From Mesostigma viride (lineage: Eukaryota; Streptophyta; Mesostigmatophyceae; Mesostigmatales; Mesostigmataceae), in the NCBI GenBank assembly GCA_009746045.1, contig RPFO01000333.1, positions 529,446 to 591,445 of the forward strand: 62,000 nt of DNA, in the 5' to 3' direction. A program made the translations under genes and the position numbers. The notes below the pieces were generated by a model, which was not told the origin of the DNA, did no database searches, and worked only from the letters and a program-made list of their open reading frames with translations. Shown piece after piece: positions 32,860-43,532 of this stretch. Each line of letters starts with the position of its first letter. Position 1 is the first letter of the stretch.

Positions 32860-34455
32860 TTAGACACATGCTCCCGTTGGGGAGTCACGGAGCACCAGAG
32901 TGCTTTTAACCCATACTCCGTCAAGTGTATCCATTTGGATACACTTGCACCCCCCGCCACGTGGCAAAATATTGCGCGAGCGCCGCGCCATCGGGTACGG
33001 ATGTAAGTGGTCAGGCAACTCGGGACAGACCCAACGTGAACGTAAATGCGTAGGTTGGTGGGATAATTGCGCCATAGCCACCTAAATACCACGTTGCCAG
33101 GCTGTGCATCACGTGACTTTTGCTAACATTTTTGACCGTTGCGCGCGCGGATAGCGAGATATGGCTGTCAACGTGCCATTTGGTGGAAATTTGGGGTTCC
33201 GCAGCTTGAAATGGGTCAGATGATGACCCCTGAACGATGATGCATTATGTTGGTTCGTCAAGAATTATCAGATTCACGGAACTGTGAAAATACGCAGTGG
33301 TTATTATCTCTGTCTTGGTCGCCACCATCAGAAGAGACGTCCCGTTTGGTATCGCCGGTTTCCTTTTGGTTTCTTGGTAGCTTCTTTCCGCCTGGGCCTT
33401 ACATTGTTTTACGGAAGTCCGCAGGCACCATCTGCTGGGAACGTCGACGCGTTAGACGTCATCTTTGCATAGATAAATCAACATGGTTATCATGACGGAT
33501 GCATGGATAGAGCGGATATGGCTGCCTGTGCCACTAGCATCAGTATCCGGGACGTATGAGCATGTCGGCCAGCGGAACCCGGCCAGGTCGTGATCGAGGC
33601 AGGTGCGGCGATTCGTTTCCGTGTTGGTTGCATGGAAACTCGTACGTTCATGCATGTCTGATGGTGGATATATTAGTGGTAATTGCAACTGCCTTCCATG
33701 CCTGCTCAAGGAGGGGTATTAGCCATTATGTTGCACAGTTTGTGGCATTTCTTGGGGGATACCGTTCAGTGAGTGTCAGGTGGCTTCATATTTGTATTCC
33801 AGCATATTTGGCAGTCTATTGTGGTCAATTATATTGCATCATTGTATGGCATGGCATAGTTGGCTGTTTGCGCGCGCGTAAGCCACACACGTAAACGCGG
33901 GCATGGTATGGGTCAAATGGGCTATCCGGGTAGTTTGACCAAAGGAAAGCACCATTGGACTATCCAACTAAATTGTCCAATGTTGGGTTTGAGGTTTCTG
34001 ACCCTCCCCTCAGTAGAAGGGGGGGGGGTATACTTTTTCTTGGCACAAAGTGATCGTCTTTTGGCTCACTTTGACTGAAGGTATCATCCAAAGGACTAAT
34101 TAGACTCATGATATTATTGCATATTATGAAAGCCCTTGAAGTGTAGATACTCCTAGCATCTTGGTTGGGGGTATTTGGAGTTGTGGTCTATGAGTTATGA
34201 TTTTTGGCAATTTTAGGGGTCTGAAAGTGCCAAAAATGGCCTGACGGAGTATGGGTTAATCCCTGAGTGTGCACAGCGGGCAGCTGGGTGGCCCGGGCAG
34301 AGAGCCAGAGACTGCCCCCCCCTTCCCTCTGCATGCCACAGGCATGCATGCCATAGGGTGCACAATCGGATCGGTCGAAACGATCCGGCATCCCCTACGT
34401 GGGTGCAGTATGACCGTGTGAGCATTGCATGCATTAATTACTATATTTCGATGTG
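32860..34455 (-). mobile_element. Family-B LINE 3' UTR, split by a TTAA-specific element
   Basis: Minus-strand 3' end bearing CTCCCGTTGGGGAGTCACGG, followed inward by GTGCTTTTAA. It is interrupted at TTAA (32906-32909) and resumes at 34256 with TTAATCCCTGAGTGTGCAC. Intact copies at 37270-37320 and 42380-42440 read straight through as GTGCTTTTAATCCCTGTGTG, which proves the insertion. The outer (5') limit near 34455 is approximate. Confidence 0.83.
32910..34255. mobile_element. TTAA-flanked piggyBac-like non-autonomous element (1346 bp)
   Basis: Flanked by TTAA (32906-32909 and 34256-34259) with 14-bp TIRs CCCATACTCCGTCA (32910-32923; inverse 34242-34255). Directly inside each TIR is a hairpin: CAAGTGTATCC/GGATACACTTG on the left and ATTTTTGGCA/TGCCAAAAAT on the right. 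CCC-start TIRs and TTAA targets are piggyBac hallmarks. No transposase was found. The empty site is seen in sister copies of the family-B LINE. Confidence 0.85.
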
Positions 34456-34563
34456 AGCAAACAGGCGCAATGTTAGGCGAGGCACATGTAGCTGTAGGCT
34501 GGCCGGCAGATATCATAGCCGCTTCTGGTTAGGCTATGGGCAATTAGTAGCAGGGCACTGGGC

Positions 34564-35606
34564 AGCCACGAGCCACGAGGTAGCCATGGCTGACGGCGGA
34601 GCTCATACTTTCACGTTTGAGCCCCGAATTCAGCTGTGAATATCACTATCGCTTCGTCTTTCTAAGACGCACATGCTGATATAATGTTCCGAAGCCATTA
34701 CGCAATATATGACGAGCAAACGCTCCTCGGCGCAACGCAGTTTGGCGGATGCGCTCGGCCATGAAAATACGTCTACAGCTCCGGCTGCAGCTTCGCCCTC
34801 GATCAGGCCCGCTGGCAGGCAGCGGTGACACTAGTCGCGCACTGGTGGTCGCCCCGCACCCTCCCGGGCTCAATGCCTCGCCATCGGCATCGCCTGACCC
34901 TAAACGCAGCCGCTCAGCCGACAAAACAGGCCGGAGGGTCTTCACGCCCCTCAGAACCGCGCGCTTTCGGCCCCAACCTTTCTTAAGGTCGATGATCACG
35001 ACTGGACCAACATGTCCCCGGCAACTGCCCTGCATTGCATCTTCTACGGGGACTACGCCTCGCTTTACGACCTGTGCCTCCATCTCCACGACATCAATCG
35101 CCTCATCACCGGCTCGGACGGCAGCTGCATGCTGGCACAACATCAGCGTTCTGTTCGGGTGCACCCGCCCCCAACAACTCCAGCACATGCATGATCCTCA
35201 ACTCCCTTCTCATGCGCTCTGATGGCGAGATCTGGGCTCCATCCATCTCCGCCCCCACACTCCGTTCCATCCTTACGGAAGCCTTTCAGCAGCACGTGAC
35301 CCCGGCCCCTTGCGGCCGCCGATGTGGCAGCAATGGGCGGCACGCTGGCTACTGAGCTTCCTCACCTTTCCACCACCGTCGCCTCCACCTCCACCGCCAT
35401 TTCCGCCTCTACTGCCGACATCAAGGCTCAGCTCCTCGACCGCGACGAGCGCCTCCATGAAAGCCACTGCCACCCGACCGCCCTTTCAAGTGCTTGCATG
35501 ACACCGCCGGCCTCACCGCCCAGGCGGTGAAGGACATCGCTGCCCACCCGGCATCTGCTGGCCCGGCCAGCGATGCTCCCTCCACCAGTGGGCGGACTTG
35601 CTTAAG
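34564..35606 (+). pseudogene. Family-A LINE 5' UTR and ORF1 fragment, frameshifted
   Basis: Starts AGCCACGAGCCACGAGGTAG like the 5' ends of the copies at 55645 (minus) and 56219. ORF1 starts at 34709 (MTSKRSSAQRSLADALGHEN in the starting frame) and soon breaks into several frames. It stops matching at 35606 within the segment equivalent to WADMLKQ, where MITE sequence begins. Confidence 0.85.
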
Positions 35607-35612
35607 CCCAGT

Positions 35613-35722
35613 CGGCCGAATTAACTTGGGTGCTCGTAAGTGGTTATTCCGGGCAAAATACTGTAGTGTGACGGACCGATTTGCCTCAGTGGGCAAAAGG
35701 TTCCGGCACTATTTAACCTAAC
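35613..35722 (+). mobile_element. MITE half-copy
   Basis: Matches the right arm of the palindromic MITE at 35858-36079 (AACTTGGGTGCTC...GGTTCCGGCACTATTT). Confidence 0.75.
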
Positions 35723-35857
35723 TGAAACCTGTGCATGCACCTTGGAGGTCAGGGGTTCGAATCCTCACTGAGGCAGCTCCGGCGCAATATCATTTGCGTG
35801 CTCAGCGGCCTAGGCGGATGTCTCGGGCTCTTCAACCCACCCTCCACGAGGCCGGGT

Positions 35858-36079
35858 TTAGTTACTAGATTAAATAGTGCCGGAACCTTTTGCCCACTGA
35901 GGCAAATCGGTCCGTCACACTATTTTGCCCGGAATAACCACTTCCGAGCACCCAAGTTTTATTATAATTCGGCCGAATTAACTTGGGTGCTCGGAAGTGG
36001 TTATTCGACCGGGCAAAATAGTGTGACGGACCGATTTGCCTCAGAGGGCAAAAGGTTCCGGCACTATTTGACCTAACTA
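35858..36079. mobile_element. Palindromic (foldback) MITE, ~222 bp
   Basis: Two ~98-bp arms form a near-perfect inverted repeat around a ~22-bp AT-rich centre. The arms end TAGTTA...ATAGTGCCGGAACC and its inverse. Superfamily was not assigned because the TSD is unclear. Confidence 0.8.
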
Positions 36080-36292
36080 TGGGCACTCCTCCTTCTATGG
36101 CAGGGTCCCCTTGCCACATTTCAACCCACGTTGGCAAATTAACTTGCGCGCGGCCCGCACCAACCCGACCCCGACCTATATATAGACCTGTGACACAACT
36201 GCTTGAGGATGCACAGGCCGTTCTAGCTGGGACTATCCGTACTCCACGTCGCCTGCATGATTGACAAGGAGAAATGGGCTGCCATTAATTAA

Positions 36293-36480
36293 TTGCGATA
36301 AGCACCTTCCGGAGGGGTATGCGATCCTGTTTTCTCCCCATGCACGTACGGGCCCGGCCGTGCGGCCCATATTTGCTAGCAACGTACGTATGGCAGAAGT
36401 CCGCGGGTGGAGGTTATTGCCCCTGAGGATAGCCACTACACTACCGCCTTGTCTGCCATATTAGAGTAGAGGACAGCTCG
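36293..36480. mobile_element. SINE-like family-D fragment
   Basis: Matches the left part of 38414-38730 (ATAAGCACCTTCC..., GGAGGTTATTG, GAGGACAGCTC). An ATTAATTAATT tract directly precedes it. Confidence 0.7.
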
Positions 36481-36550
36481 GATGCATGAGATTATACTCC
36501 CATCTAGTGACTGTATCAAGTGACGTACTAAAGCTGGTTGTCAGTCCTTG

Positions 36551-36617
36551 ATATATCAAGGAGACAACCAGCGCATGCCAGAAATCGGCCCGATTTCTGG
36601 CATGCGCTGGTTGTCTC
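36551..36617. repeat. Perfect ~33-bp inverted pair of the short mobile module
   Basis: TCAAGGAGACAACCAGCGCA... followed at once by its inverse ...TGCGCTGGTTGTCTCCTTGA, giving a hairpin-capable palindrome. Confidence 0.85.
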
Positions 36618-36640
36618 CTTGAATCCGGACTGCACGGTAG

Positions 36641-36751
36641 CTCGAGCCTGTCGTTATCTTTTTCGCGTGTTTGAGTCGTTCAGGATTATCATGCAATATG
36701 AATGAAGCATGGAAATGTGTAGCCTTGTGCATTGAAATTATGGCCGGCTCC
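36641..36751 (+). repeat. ~110-bp dispersed repeat, inverse of 32135-32245
   Basis: See the partner entry; about 85% similar by eye. Confidence 0.8.
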
Positions 36752-36757
36752 TTGATA

Positions 36758-37230
36758 TTAATTTATTTATTTATTAAACTAGCTCGTGCTCCCGTTGGGG
36801 AGTCACGGAGGTTAACCCCGATTGTGTGGATGGATGGGTGGGTATGTACACGTACGTAATCCTACCGGTATAAGCTATCTACAAGCTATCTACAAAACAG
36901 TCCTATAACTATTGTGCCCGCGCGACCCTACTAGGGCCGGGTCTTGTATATAGCATGCCGCCCACGTGTGCAAACGCGCCGCTTCCCCACTGCTCCAGGG
37001 CGTTGTAGTCCTCTATGACCTGGGCCCACTGGGCCTTGTCCATCATCTTTTTAATTCCAAATCACGGACAGGCCTAGGCCCCCCATGCATGTCCTCTACG
37101 AGCTGCTCTTTGAAGGTGCGGGCCTTGCGGCGTCTCACCTGGTTGGGCCCGGCCCACTTGAGAAGGTGCCTGCCCGGCTGCACGGGGCGCAGCCCTGCAC
37201 TAGGGGCTACGGGAGGTGTCTACCTGGTTA
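36758..37230 (-). mobile_element. Family-C retroelement 3' region
   Basis: On the minus strand a reading segment containing KMMDKAQWAQVIEDYNALEQ (about 37050-36970) precedes a 3' part with CTCCCGTTGGGGAGTCACGG and an ATTTATTTATT tail at 36758-36778. A related copy at 55899-56218 encodes KKMMDKAKWAQVIEDN. The protein family was not recognised. Confidence 0.65.
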
Positions 37231-37233
37231 GTT

Positions 37234-37960
37234 ATAATTAATTAATTAAAACCGTGCTCCGGCGCTGGGGAGTCACGGAGCACCGAAGTGCTTTTAATCC
37301 CTGTGTGTGCACAACAGGAAGAAAGGGCAGAGACCCCCTTTCTCCTTCATGCCAGAGGCATGCTCAACAGCTGCAATCGGACCCGATAAACGATCCAGCA
37401 AGATCTGTGGGTGCAACAAGGCCCATGTGAGCATATCATAACAAGGAGCGTGGGCAAGTAATCTGAGCATATAGCCAGGACGTAGCATGGCTGTACAAGG
37501 ACTAAGCTAAGGCTATGGCTGGTTGTGTACCATCACTACCATGTGTTGGCCGTGCACGCACGTCCACGGCTAGGAGTGGCACAGCGAGGCAAACATTCTA
37601 GGCATGGCTGCCACTGCGGCAGTGACTACCAACAAGCTATTCTAGCCCACAGGGCCGGGCGTCCACATCTTGTGGTTGATCATCAGGTCCCCGCCCCTCC
37701 AGTATGTACACCTTGGGCTTCTGGGGGTCCTGCTTGTGGCGGAGGTATTCAAGCCACAGGTCACGTCGCTGCTGTTGCTGGGCGGGGGTCAGGTCGTCGT
37801 CCAGCATCCAGGAGTGAGGTCGTGCAACCGCTTGCGACGAGAAAGGAACCGCTGCTTGTACGTCCTCTCGGGAGGGGAAGGTGAGCAGGACAGCTGGGGG
37901 AGCCGCCTTGTCCCGTGAGTGGGGAAGGCGGTGGCACCCATGCACGCAGTTCTTCACCTA
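37234..37960 (-). pseudogene. Family-B LINE ORF1 C-terminus and 3' UTR
   Basis: The minus strand encodes LDDDLTPAQQQQRRDLWLEY and KVYILEGRGPDDQPQDVD (37830-37640), the C-terminal domain typical of L1-type ORF1 proteins. It is followed by the family-B 3' UTR and a TTAATTAATTAA tail at 37234-37250. Just upstream (to ~38060) is ETSTTLADQLLTLMGLVGEE, the ORF1 RRM-like region. Confidence 0.8.
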
Positions 37961-38079
37961 CCAGGCCCATGAGGGTAAGGAGCTGGTCGGCAAGGGTGGT
38001 TGACGTCTCACCTGGCTTCTGGGGGAAGCTACGCAGCACCACTCGGCATTCGCGGCGGGCTGGCGCGGTCGGTGCCCTC

Positions 38080-38960
38080 CCGTTGTTGTGCCTGGCGAAG
38101 GTCTTCAAGCTCCTGGAGTTTCGTAGCGATGGCGTCGGTAGTCTACCTGGTTGGTGCGAGCTAAGTGCCCTACTAGCAGCAGCCAGCAGGCGCCTCTGCT
38201 TGATGGTGCTGGTGATAAGTGGCATGCCGAGGTACAAGTCCTCCTTGCGGACATGAGCAGCGTATCCTACACGGAAAATTGACCGCAGCATGTTGGTGCC
38301 CGCGCCGTCCAGCTTGCTGGCAAGGTCGGCGGTGAGAGCCCACGTCTCGGCCCCGTACGTAAGAATAGGGAGGACCAGGACCTTAAACAGGTCCTGTTTC
38401 TCTAGCTTGCCCAATAAGCACCTTCCCGAGGTGTATGATCCTGTTTGCTCCCCACGGGCCCCGCGGCCCGTTGCTAGCCAGGGTAGAAGTCTGCAGGTGG
38501 AGGTTATTGGTCCTGAGGCTAGCCACTACACTACGTACCGCCTCGTCTGCCATTACAGTAGAGGACAGCTCAGATGAGGATTACATCCCCATCGAGTGCT
38601 TAACGGTTGGGGGATGATGCAGACGATATTTGTTTAAACTTTTGTGTAATTATTTTTCTAATGAGATAAGCATAGTACTCGATCCGTGGCATGCCTTTGC
38701 GCATGACACGCAAGTACTTACTTACTTACTTCTAGCTTGCCCAAGGGCTTGCGCCACAGGGCCCGGTATTGGTGTAAAGCGTGCCAGGCGAGGGAGATAC
38801 GGTGCATGGTCCACATCGGCCTCGCAGCTGGGGAGGAAGCTACCCAGCAACTTTCGACGCGGTCCCGATACAGGACTCGAGAGCCATCAAGTAGAAAGAG
38901 GTGGGGCGGTGGCTGAGTGAGCCCAATCGCCAGAGCCTCAGTCTTCTCATACTGACCTCC
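38080..38960 (-). pseudogene. LINE reverse-transcriptase fragment, split by a SINE-like insertion
   Basis: Minus-strand frames read EKTEALAIGLTQPPPHLFLL, then RISLAWHALHQYRALWRKPLGKLE (38960-38731). After the inserted element they continue KQDLFKVLVLPILTYGAETWALT and LRSIFRVGYAAHVRKEDLYL (38400-38100). This is the post-palm part of a LINE RT (LFKxLVLPILxYGAETWxLT). Its continuity across the insertion confirms the target site. Confidence 0.85.
38414..38730. mobile_element. SINE-like family-D insertion, 317 bp, with 13-bp TSD
   Basis: Flanked by the direct repeat TCTAGCTTGCCCA (38401-38413 and 38731-38743). It ends in an ACTTACTTACTTACT tract on the plus strand. Other partial copies lie at 36293-36480 and 38966-39075. 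A TAGTGTAGTGGCTAGCC stretch on the minus strand resembles a pol III A box, so orientation is unresolved. Confidence 0.8.
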
Positions 38961-38965
38961 TTGAT

Positions 38966-39075
38966 ATGGTTGGGGCATAAGGCAGACGCTATTTGTAACT
39001 TTCGTGTAGTTAAATATTGAAGGAGATTAGCTTAGTACTCCGTGGCATGCCCATGCGCATGGCACATAAGTACTT
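38966..39075. mobile_element. SINE-like family-D fragment (right part)
   Basis: Matches 38616-38728 (GGTTGGGG..., GACGCTATTTGTAACTTT, CCGTGGCATGCC). Confidence 0.72.
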
Positions 39076-39080
39076 CTTGA

Positions 39081-39995
39081 TAAACTAGTAAAATGTAATT
39101 AGGTGTCTCACTTACCATATCTTCATCAGTCTCCTCCATCCAATGCTTGCATGGCACGATACATGCATGGACAGCTTGTGTTCTCAGTAAACACAGGCAT
39201 GGTCCCTAGCTACTAAGGACAGCCACGCTCCCATGCAACCTGGCTGTCCAGATGCTTGAGCGGCCCTGACCGTGCACAACCACAGCGACTATAAACCCCA
39301 GTCAAATTCTGAATTCTAAAACCCAGAACAGAGCTCTATCTCATTTGCTGTGTCAAGGACTTGACTTGCATCGTGTTCTGGTCTATCACAAAATGCCCAT
39401 CATGCCGCTGTCATTCTTGTTTATCAGAAAAGCGGTGCAGGCGAGAAGTAGATGCCAGCACGTGCACCGCTGTCTGATATCGCAAGGGCAAACTTGTGCG
39501 CCAGGCACAATCATGTTGACTGTTCACCCCATGGTGAATGCCCAACAAGGTGCTGGAGTATGCCGCGCCTTGTGGTAGAACCCCATGGACCTGCGTGGAG
39601 GTAGGACCACCTGCATCACACCGACGTTGGCATCCGCAATGGTCCGCACATGGCACATCCATGTGTGAGAGCGCTTTTGCAAGCAATGGTGCCACCAAAC
39701 TGAGCCTTGCGATTGAGGCGTGTGGACAGCAGTCAGCATGTATATCCAGGGGGACAGCACCCAGGAGTGGCTACCAGCTAAGACAACATTAGAATGCAAG
39801 GAAACCAGCTAACAATGTGCTGTGTCGATTGTCATAGCCCACCAAATGTTCTCGTACATGTGTGCCCTTGTTCTGGGGGAATATCGATTCCATGTAACAT
39901 TCGACACAGTTTTTTCCTGGCAAGGAACTTGCCGGCTGGCTCGGTTTCTCTAGAGTGCTCACACCACCATGCCCCACGCACCATGCCTGGGCGCA
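39081..39995. other. NME5 3' flank, nothing recognised
   Basis: Short unconserved frames only. It includes the presumed 3' UTR of the minus-strand NME5-type gene. Confidence 0.5.
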
Positions 39996-42900
39996 TCACC
40001 CTTCTCGCTGCTCCCCCTGGGCCAGGATGCTGGCAACACCGATGCCGATCTGGACGGTGGGGTTTTCGGGTCCCACCGCCTCTAGCGGCAGCTCCTCTGC
40101 GGCCACGATGCGTGGCTGGTTGGGGTTGTTGACCAGCAGCCAGTTGGCGAGCCATGCCTGACAAGGGACAAGAGGGGAGGGTGCCACGCTAAGGAGAAGT
40201 GCGGGATCACATTGCTACGGATGTGTGGGCGTCCACGGTGCGGCGGCAAGTGGGCTTTACCTGCCAGATGTGTTAGGGAGGCAGCCCCCCGGGCAAAACT
40301 GCCACGTGGCATGAGCAGCCCGGCAGTGGGAAGGCACTAGGGGCCATGTTGCCCGCGGCACCACTGCGGATCGCCTTGAGAGAGGGTGCACCAGAACAAC
40401 CCAAGCGCCCTATGCTGGCCACGCCCGCGGTAGCCTGTTGTCCTGGCCTCCCTCCCCTCAGGTGCACACCATAATGCATACCATGCGGCGTGTGCGCAAA
40501 GCTCAACATGAACCCAGGAACGTGGGCAGGCATGTGGGCAGGCACGTGGGCAGGCACGCGCAGCTCCATCAAGCACACTCATCAAGCATGGGTTGGAGGT
40601 AAGCTTGGGGTGGTGCTGGGTTTAGATACACTGCTTTCAGATGTTTGTGTGCATGAGTATGTGCATATGTGTGTGTTTGTGCATATATATGAGTGTGTGA
40701 TTTCTGGCCTGCGCTGGTTGTCTCCATGATATATATGAGTGTGTGCATGTGTGTGCACATATGTGTGGGTTGTTGTTGTGGATACAATGCACTCAAGCGG
40801 CTTGGCACTCGGCTTCTCCTTGCACAGCGCCGTCAGCCCCTTGACCAGCGCCGGCTGCAGCATTGCCTCGATGTAGTCAGCCGCATATGTCGCGGTAGGC
40901 AGCGGCTCCATCACCACTGGCACATGGCACCGCGAGAGAAGGGAAGACAACGCAAAACAAGAAGGCAAGATGAGACAAGCACAGGAAGGTAAGCACGAGG
41001 AGCCACACACGCACCCACACGGGGGCGGCATGAAGGCAGGCGAGGAGAGCCCACCGTGGCAGGTGGCAGGTGGCATGCAGAGATGTTTGTGCTTATGTGC
41101 ATGTGCATGTCTACACGGAGCACGCAAGTGCCCTGCAGCAACCAGGCCAGCAGCAATGTGAAGCAGTGTCGACCACCTGGTTCCCCATTCTGCTTACAAC
41201 GTCACAACGCACGACCAGTCATGACGGCCCAATCTTCCCACGCAAAAGCTCTTCCTGAACACCCCCCAACTTCCCACCCTGTGTCAACCCCGCCATGGCA
41301 CCAGTTTCGGCCCCCACACCAAAAATGGAGATACTCAGACACACACAAACCGCGCGTGCCACCCCCATTGCTACCTCGCTCCTCACACGCTCGCGCCTGT
41401 GTTGTGTGAGATGGACGAGCGAGATGTGAGGGTGAGCATCCGCCCCCCCTCCGAGGATGTACCTGGGAATTGGTGGCTGCACAAATGCAAGGGGTCGTCT
41501 GGTACGGCCAAGGTGGGGGGAAGCCTGGTAGGTGGCTGGGCAATGCTTCCTGGAGGGAGGGTACGGGCAGAGGAGATCTCCCTGCCAGCGGAGAGACAGG
41601 GTGGGCTACAGCGGACACTTGGGTGCGTAGCATGCAGGCTCAAGCACGCCAGCCCCAGCGTGCGACCCTAACGCATGCTGCCCAAAGCATATCGAGCATT
41701 TCACAAGGACAAGGGCACGCTCATGAAGTGCCTTGAGACGGCAGACAGCCACTGGTTGCCGCATGCCGACCTGGCCACTGGCACCTGTCACCCCCCGGAC
41801 ATACTGTTGGGGAAGAAGAAGCGGAGCTCCCTCTCCGCGCTGGCGGGGGAGTCACTCCCGTGGCAGGCGTTGGCGCGGCCATCTGTGCCGTACAGCGCGC
41901 GCATGCTGCAGGGCCAGGGGTGTTGCCACGGGTCAGTACACGCAGGGAGAGGAGGGAGGCAGGGGGGGGCAGGTGAGTGGTGAGCAGAGGATGCAGGTAG
42001 CGTGACCTCCAGCAGTGCACAAAGGGTGGCACAAGACGTGGGGTTGCGTGGCTTCCATGCTCATCAAGTGGGTGAGATGGGAAGATGGCTGTCGCTGCAC
42101 AGCCCGTGGTGTGGGATGCCACCCAGAGGATGCACGCGGCTCCCCCATGCAAGCAGCAGTGATGGCACCAGGTGCCTTGCACCGTTGTACGCATGGGCAG
42201 ACGACAGGATTGACTCCACGATGGTTGAAAATAGTTTTGTGGGTGTGACGCCTACCTCCACAATGCCCTGGAATGGTCTAGTCAGAACATCACCGCGTTG
42301 TCAGGAGCCATACAAGCCTATTGGTCACTTGCAAAGTTAGCCAACCATTAATTAACTAATTAATTAATTAAAGACGTGCTCCCGTTGGGAAGTCACGGAG
42401 CACCTAAGTGCTTTTAATCCCTGTGTGTGTACAGCGGGCAGGGGGCAGAGAACCCCCCCTTCCCTCATGCCACAGGCATGCCACAGGGTGCACAATCGGA
42501 CCCATCGAGACGCTCTGGCATCGCCTGTGGATGCAATAAAGCTTCGATATAGCAAAAGCGTAGCGAGTGCAGTAGGGCTGCCTCATGGTCCAGTGCCCAC
42601 AGATAGGCTTGGAATTCAGAGGCGCCGGTTTTCAGAGAAGCCAACCACGCACGCTCCTACCCAAGACATACTCCAGTAGCTGCAGCTGCCAGCATTACCT
42701 TTTCCTTGATGTCTCTCGGGCTTTATTGGAGTCCGTAGGTCCCATCAATTGGCGCCACTCCTGGATAGCATTTTCCTTGACAAGACACAAGGCCCAGATA
42801 GGCCCACTGAAGAATGGCAATGCAAACGAAAACACATGCAGAATAGAAGCGCAGTAGAGGACATGAGTCGAGAATCTCCAGTATTCCATGAGGGAGCAAA

Positions 42901-43532
42901 CGAAGGTGGACCTAAGGTGCTAAGGCGAACAAAGGAAAAAATGGACGGAAGTTTTCCAGTATCATGACTTAGGGAAGTAAGGCTTCAATTTACAGTGCAG
43001 CATTGACACCAAAAGTATGTAAAGTTAGCTACTATTGCATCCCATGAGTATAGGCTAAGGCAATAGAAGTTCCCTTAGCTGTAAAGTTAGCTACTATTGC
43101 ATCCCATGAGTATAGGCTAAGGCAATAGAAGTTCCCTTAGCTGCCGGCGACCAGAGACCACACTTGCCTTGTCATAAATTGAACCAATCCCTCGAAGAAC
43201 GGCTTTCCCTTGTGCTCGCCATAAAAATCCTCAGCGCGTGCTTGTGTGAGCTGCAACATTGCAGAGAGGTAGGTAAAGGAATGCAAAACAGTTCAGAATA
43301 ATGTGGTGCGTAAAAGAAAACCAAACGGTGTTAAGGAATTCACCCGTTTGGCATTGCGAGCATGTATGCTGAATCACGCCGTCAAGCCTGAACTGACCTG
43401 GAACCGAGCTTTATTAGTAATAGTGAAACCCGCTAATTCAATTTTTTGCATAATTGACTCTGCATTTCCTGCTCGGACAGCGTCTGGTTTAATCAATGCA
43501 AGCGTCTTTTCCAAATTCTTGACTTCCGCCAT
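39996..43532 (-). CDS. NME5: NME5/RSP23-type nucleoside diphosphate kinase with Dpy-30 motif
   Basis: Six minus-strand exons close in phase: 43532-43398, 43250-43168, 42806-42699, 41905-41805, 40916-40786 and 40157-39996 (stop), giving 239 aa. The NDPK domain runs from [20 protein letters not shown] through [39 protein letters not shown] and [20 protein letters not shown] to ERELRFFFP. The active-site His is about residue 124 and the nucleotide-contact Lys about residue 15. A Dpy-30-like helix pair follows ([20 protein letters not shown]...[17 protein letters not shown], ~155-203). NDPK followed by Dpy-30 is the layout of human NME5 (212 aa) and of the radial-spoke protein RSP23, so a role in motile cilia is likely. 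Algal RSP23 is longer, with IQ motifs, which are not seen here. Intron 2 uses a GC donor (AG|GCAAGT). The exon 5 donor (ATT|GTATCC) is the least certain join. Confidence 0.92.
40683..40745 (+). mobile_element. 29-bp module insertion with 17-bp target-site duplication in NME5 intron 5
   Basis: ATATATATGAGTGTGTG occurs at 40683-40699 and again at 40729-40745. Exactly 29 bp between them (40700-40728) match the module at 32822-32850 with one mismatch and contain GCGCTGGTTGTCTCC. Confidence 0.82.
42346..42560 (-). mobile_element. Family-B LINE 3' end in NME5 intron 3
   Basis: TTAATTAATTAA tail at 42346-42372, then CTCCCGTTGGGAAGTCACGG, then GTGCTTTTAATCCCTGTGTG. This is the uninterrupted form of the site split at 32906. 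It is 5'-truncated near 42560 and in sense orientation with the gene. Confidence 0.82.
43019..43142. repeat. Perfect 62-bp tandem duplication in NME5 intron 2
   Basis: 43019-43080 and 43081-43142 are identical, beginning GTAAAGTTAGCTACTATTGC. The second copy ends 25 bp short of the GC donor at 43167. Confidence 0.97.

Noticed and set aside
35684-35775. tRNA-like gene: GCCTCAG...CTGAGGC stem with GGTTCGAATCC-like T arm
   Set aside because: The 5' half is MITE sequence present in other copies without the 3' half; no credible D arm or anticodon stem.
40582-41127. 181-codon minus-strand frame taken as one exon
   Set aside because: Only its centre (40786-40916) matches NME5; the flanks are intron, including the 29-bp insertion.
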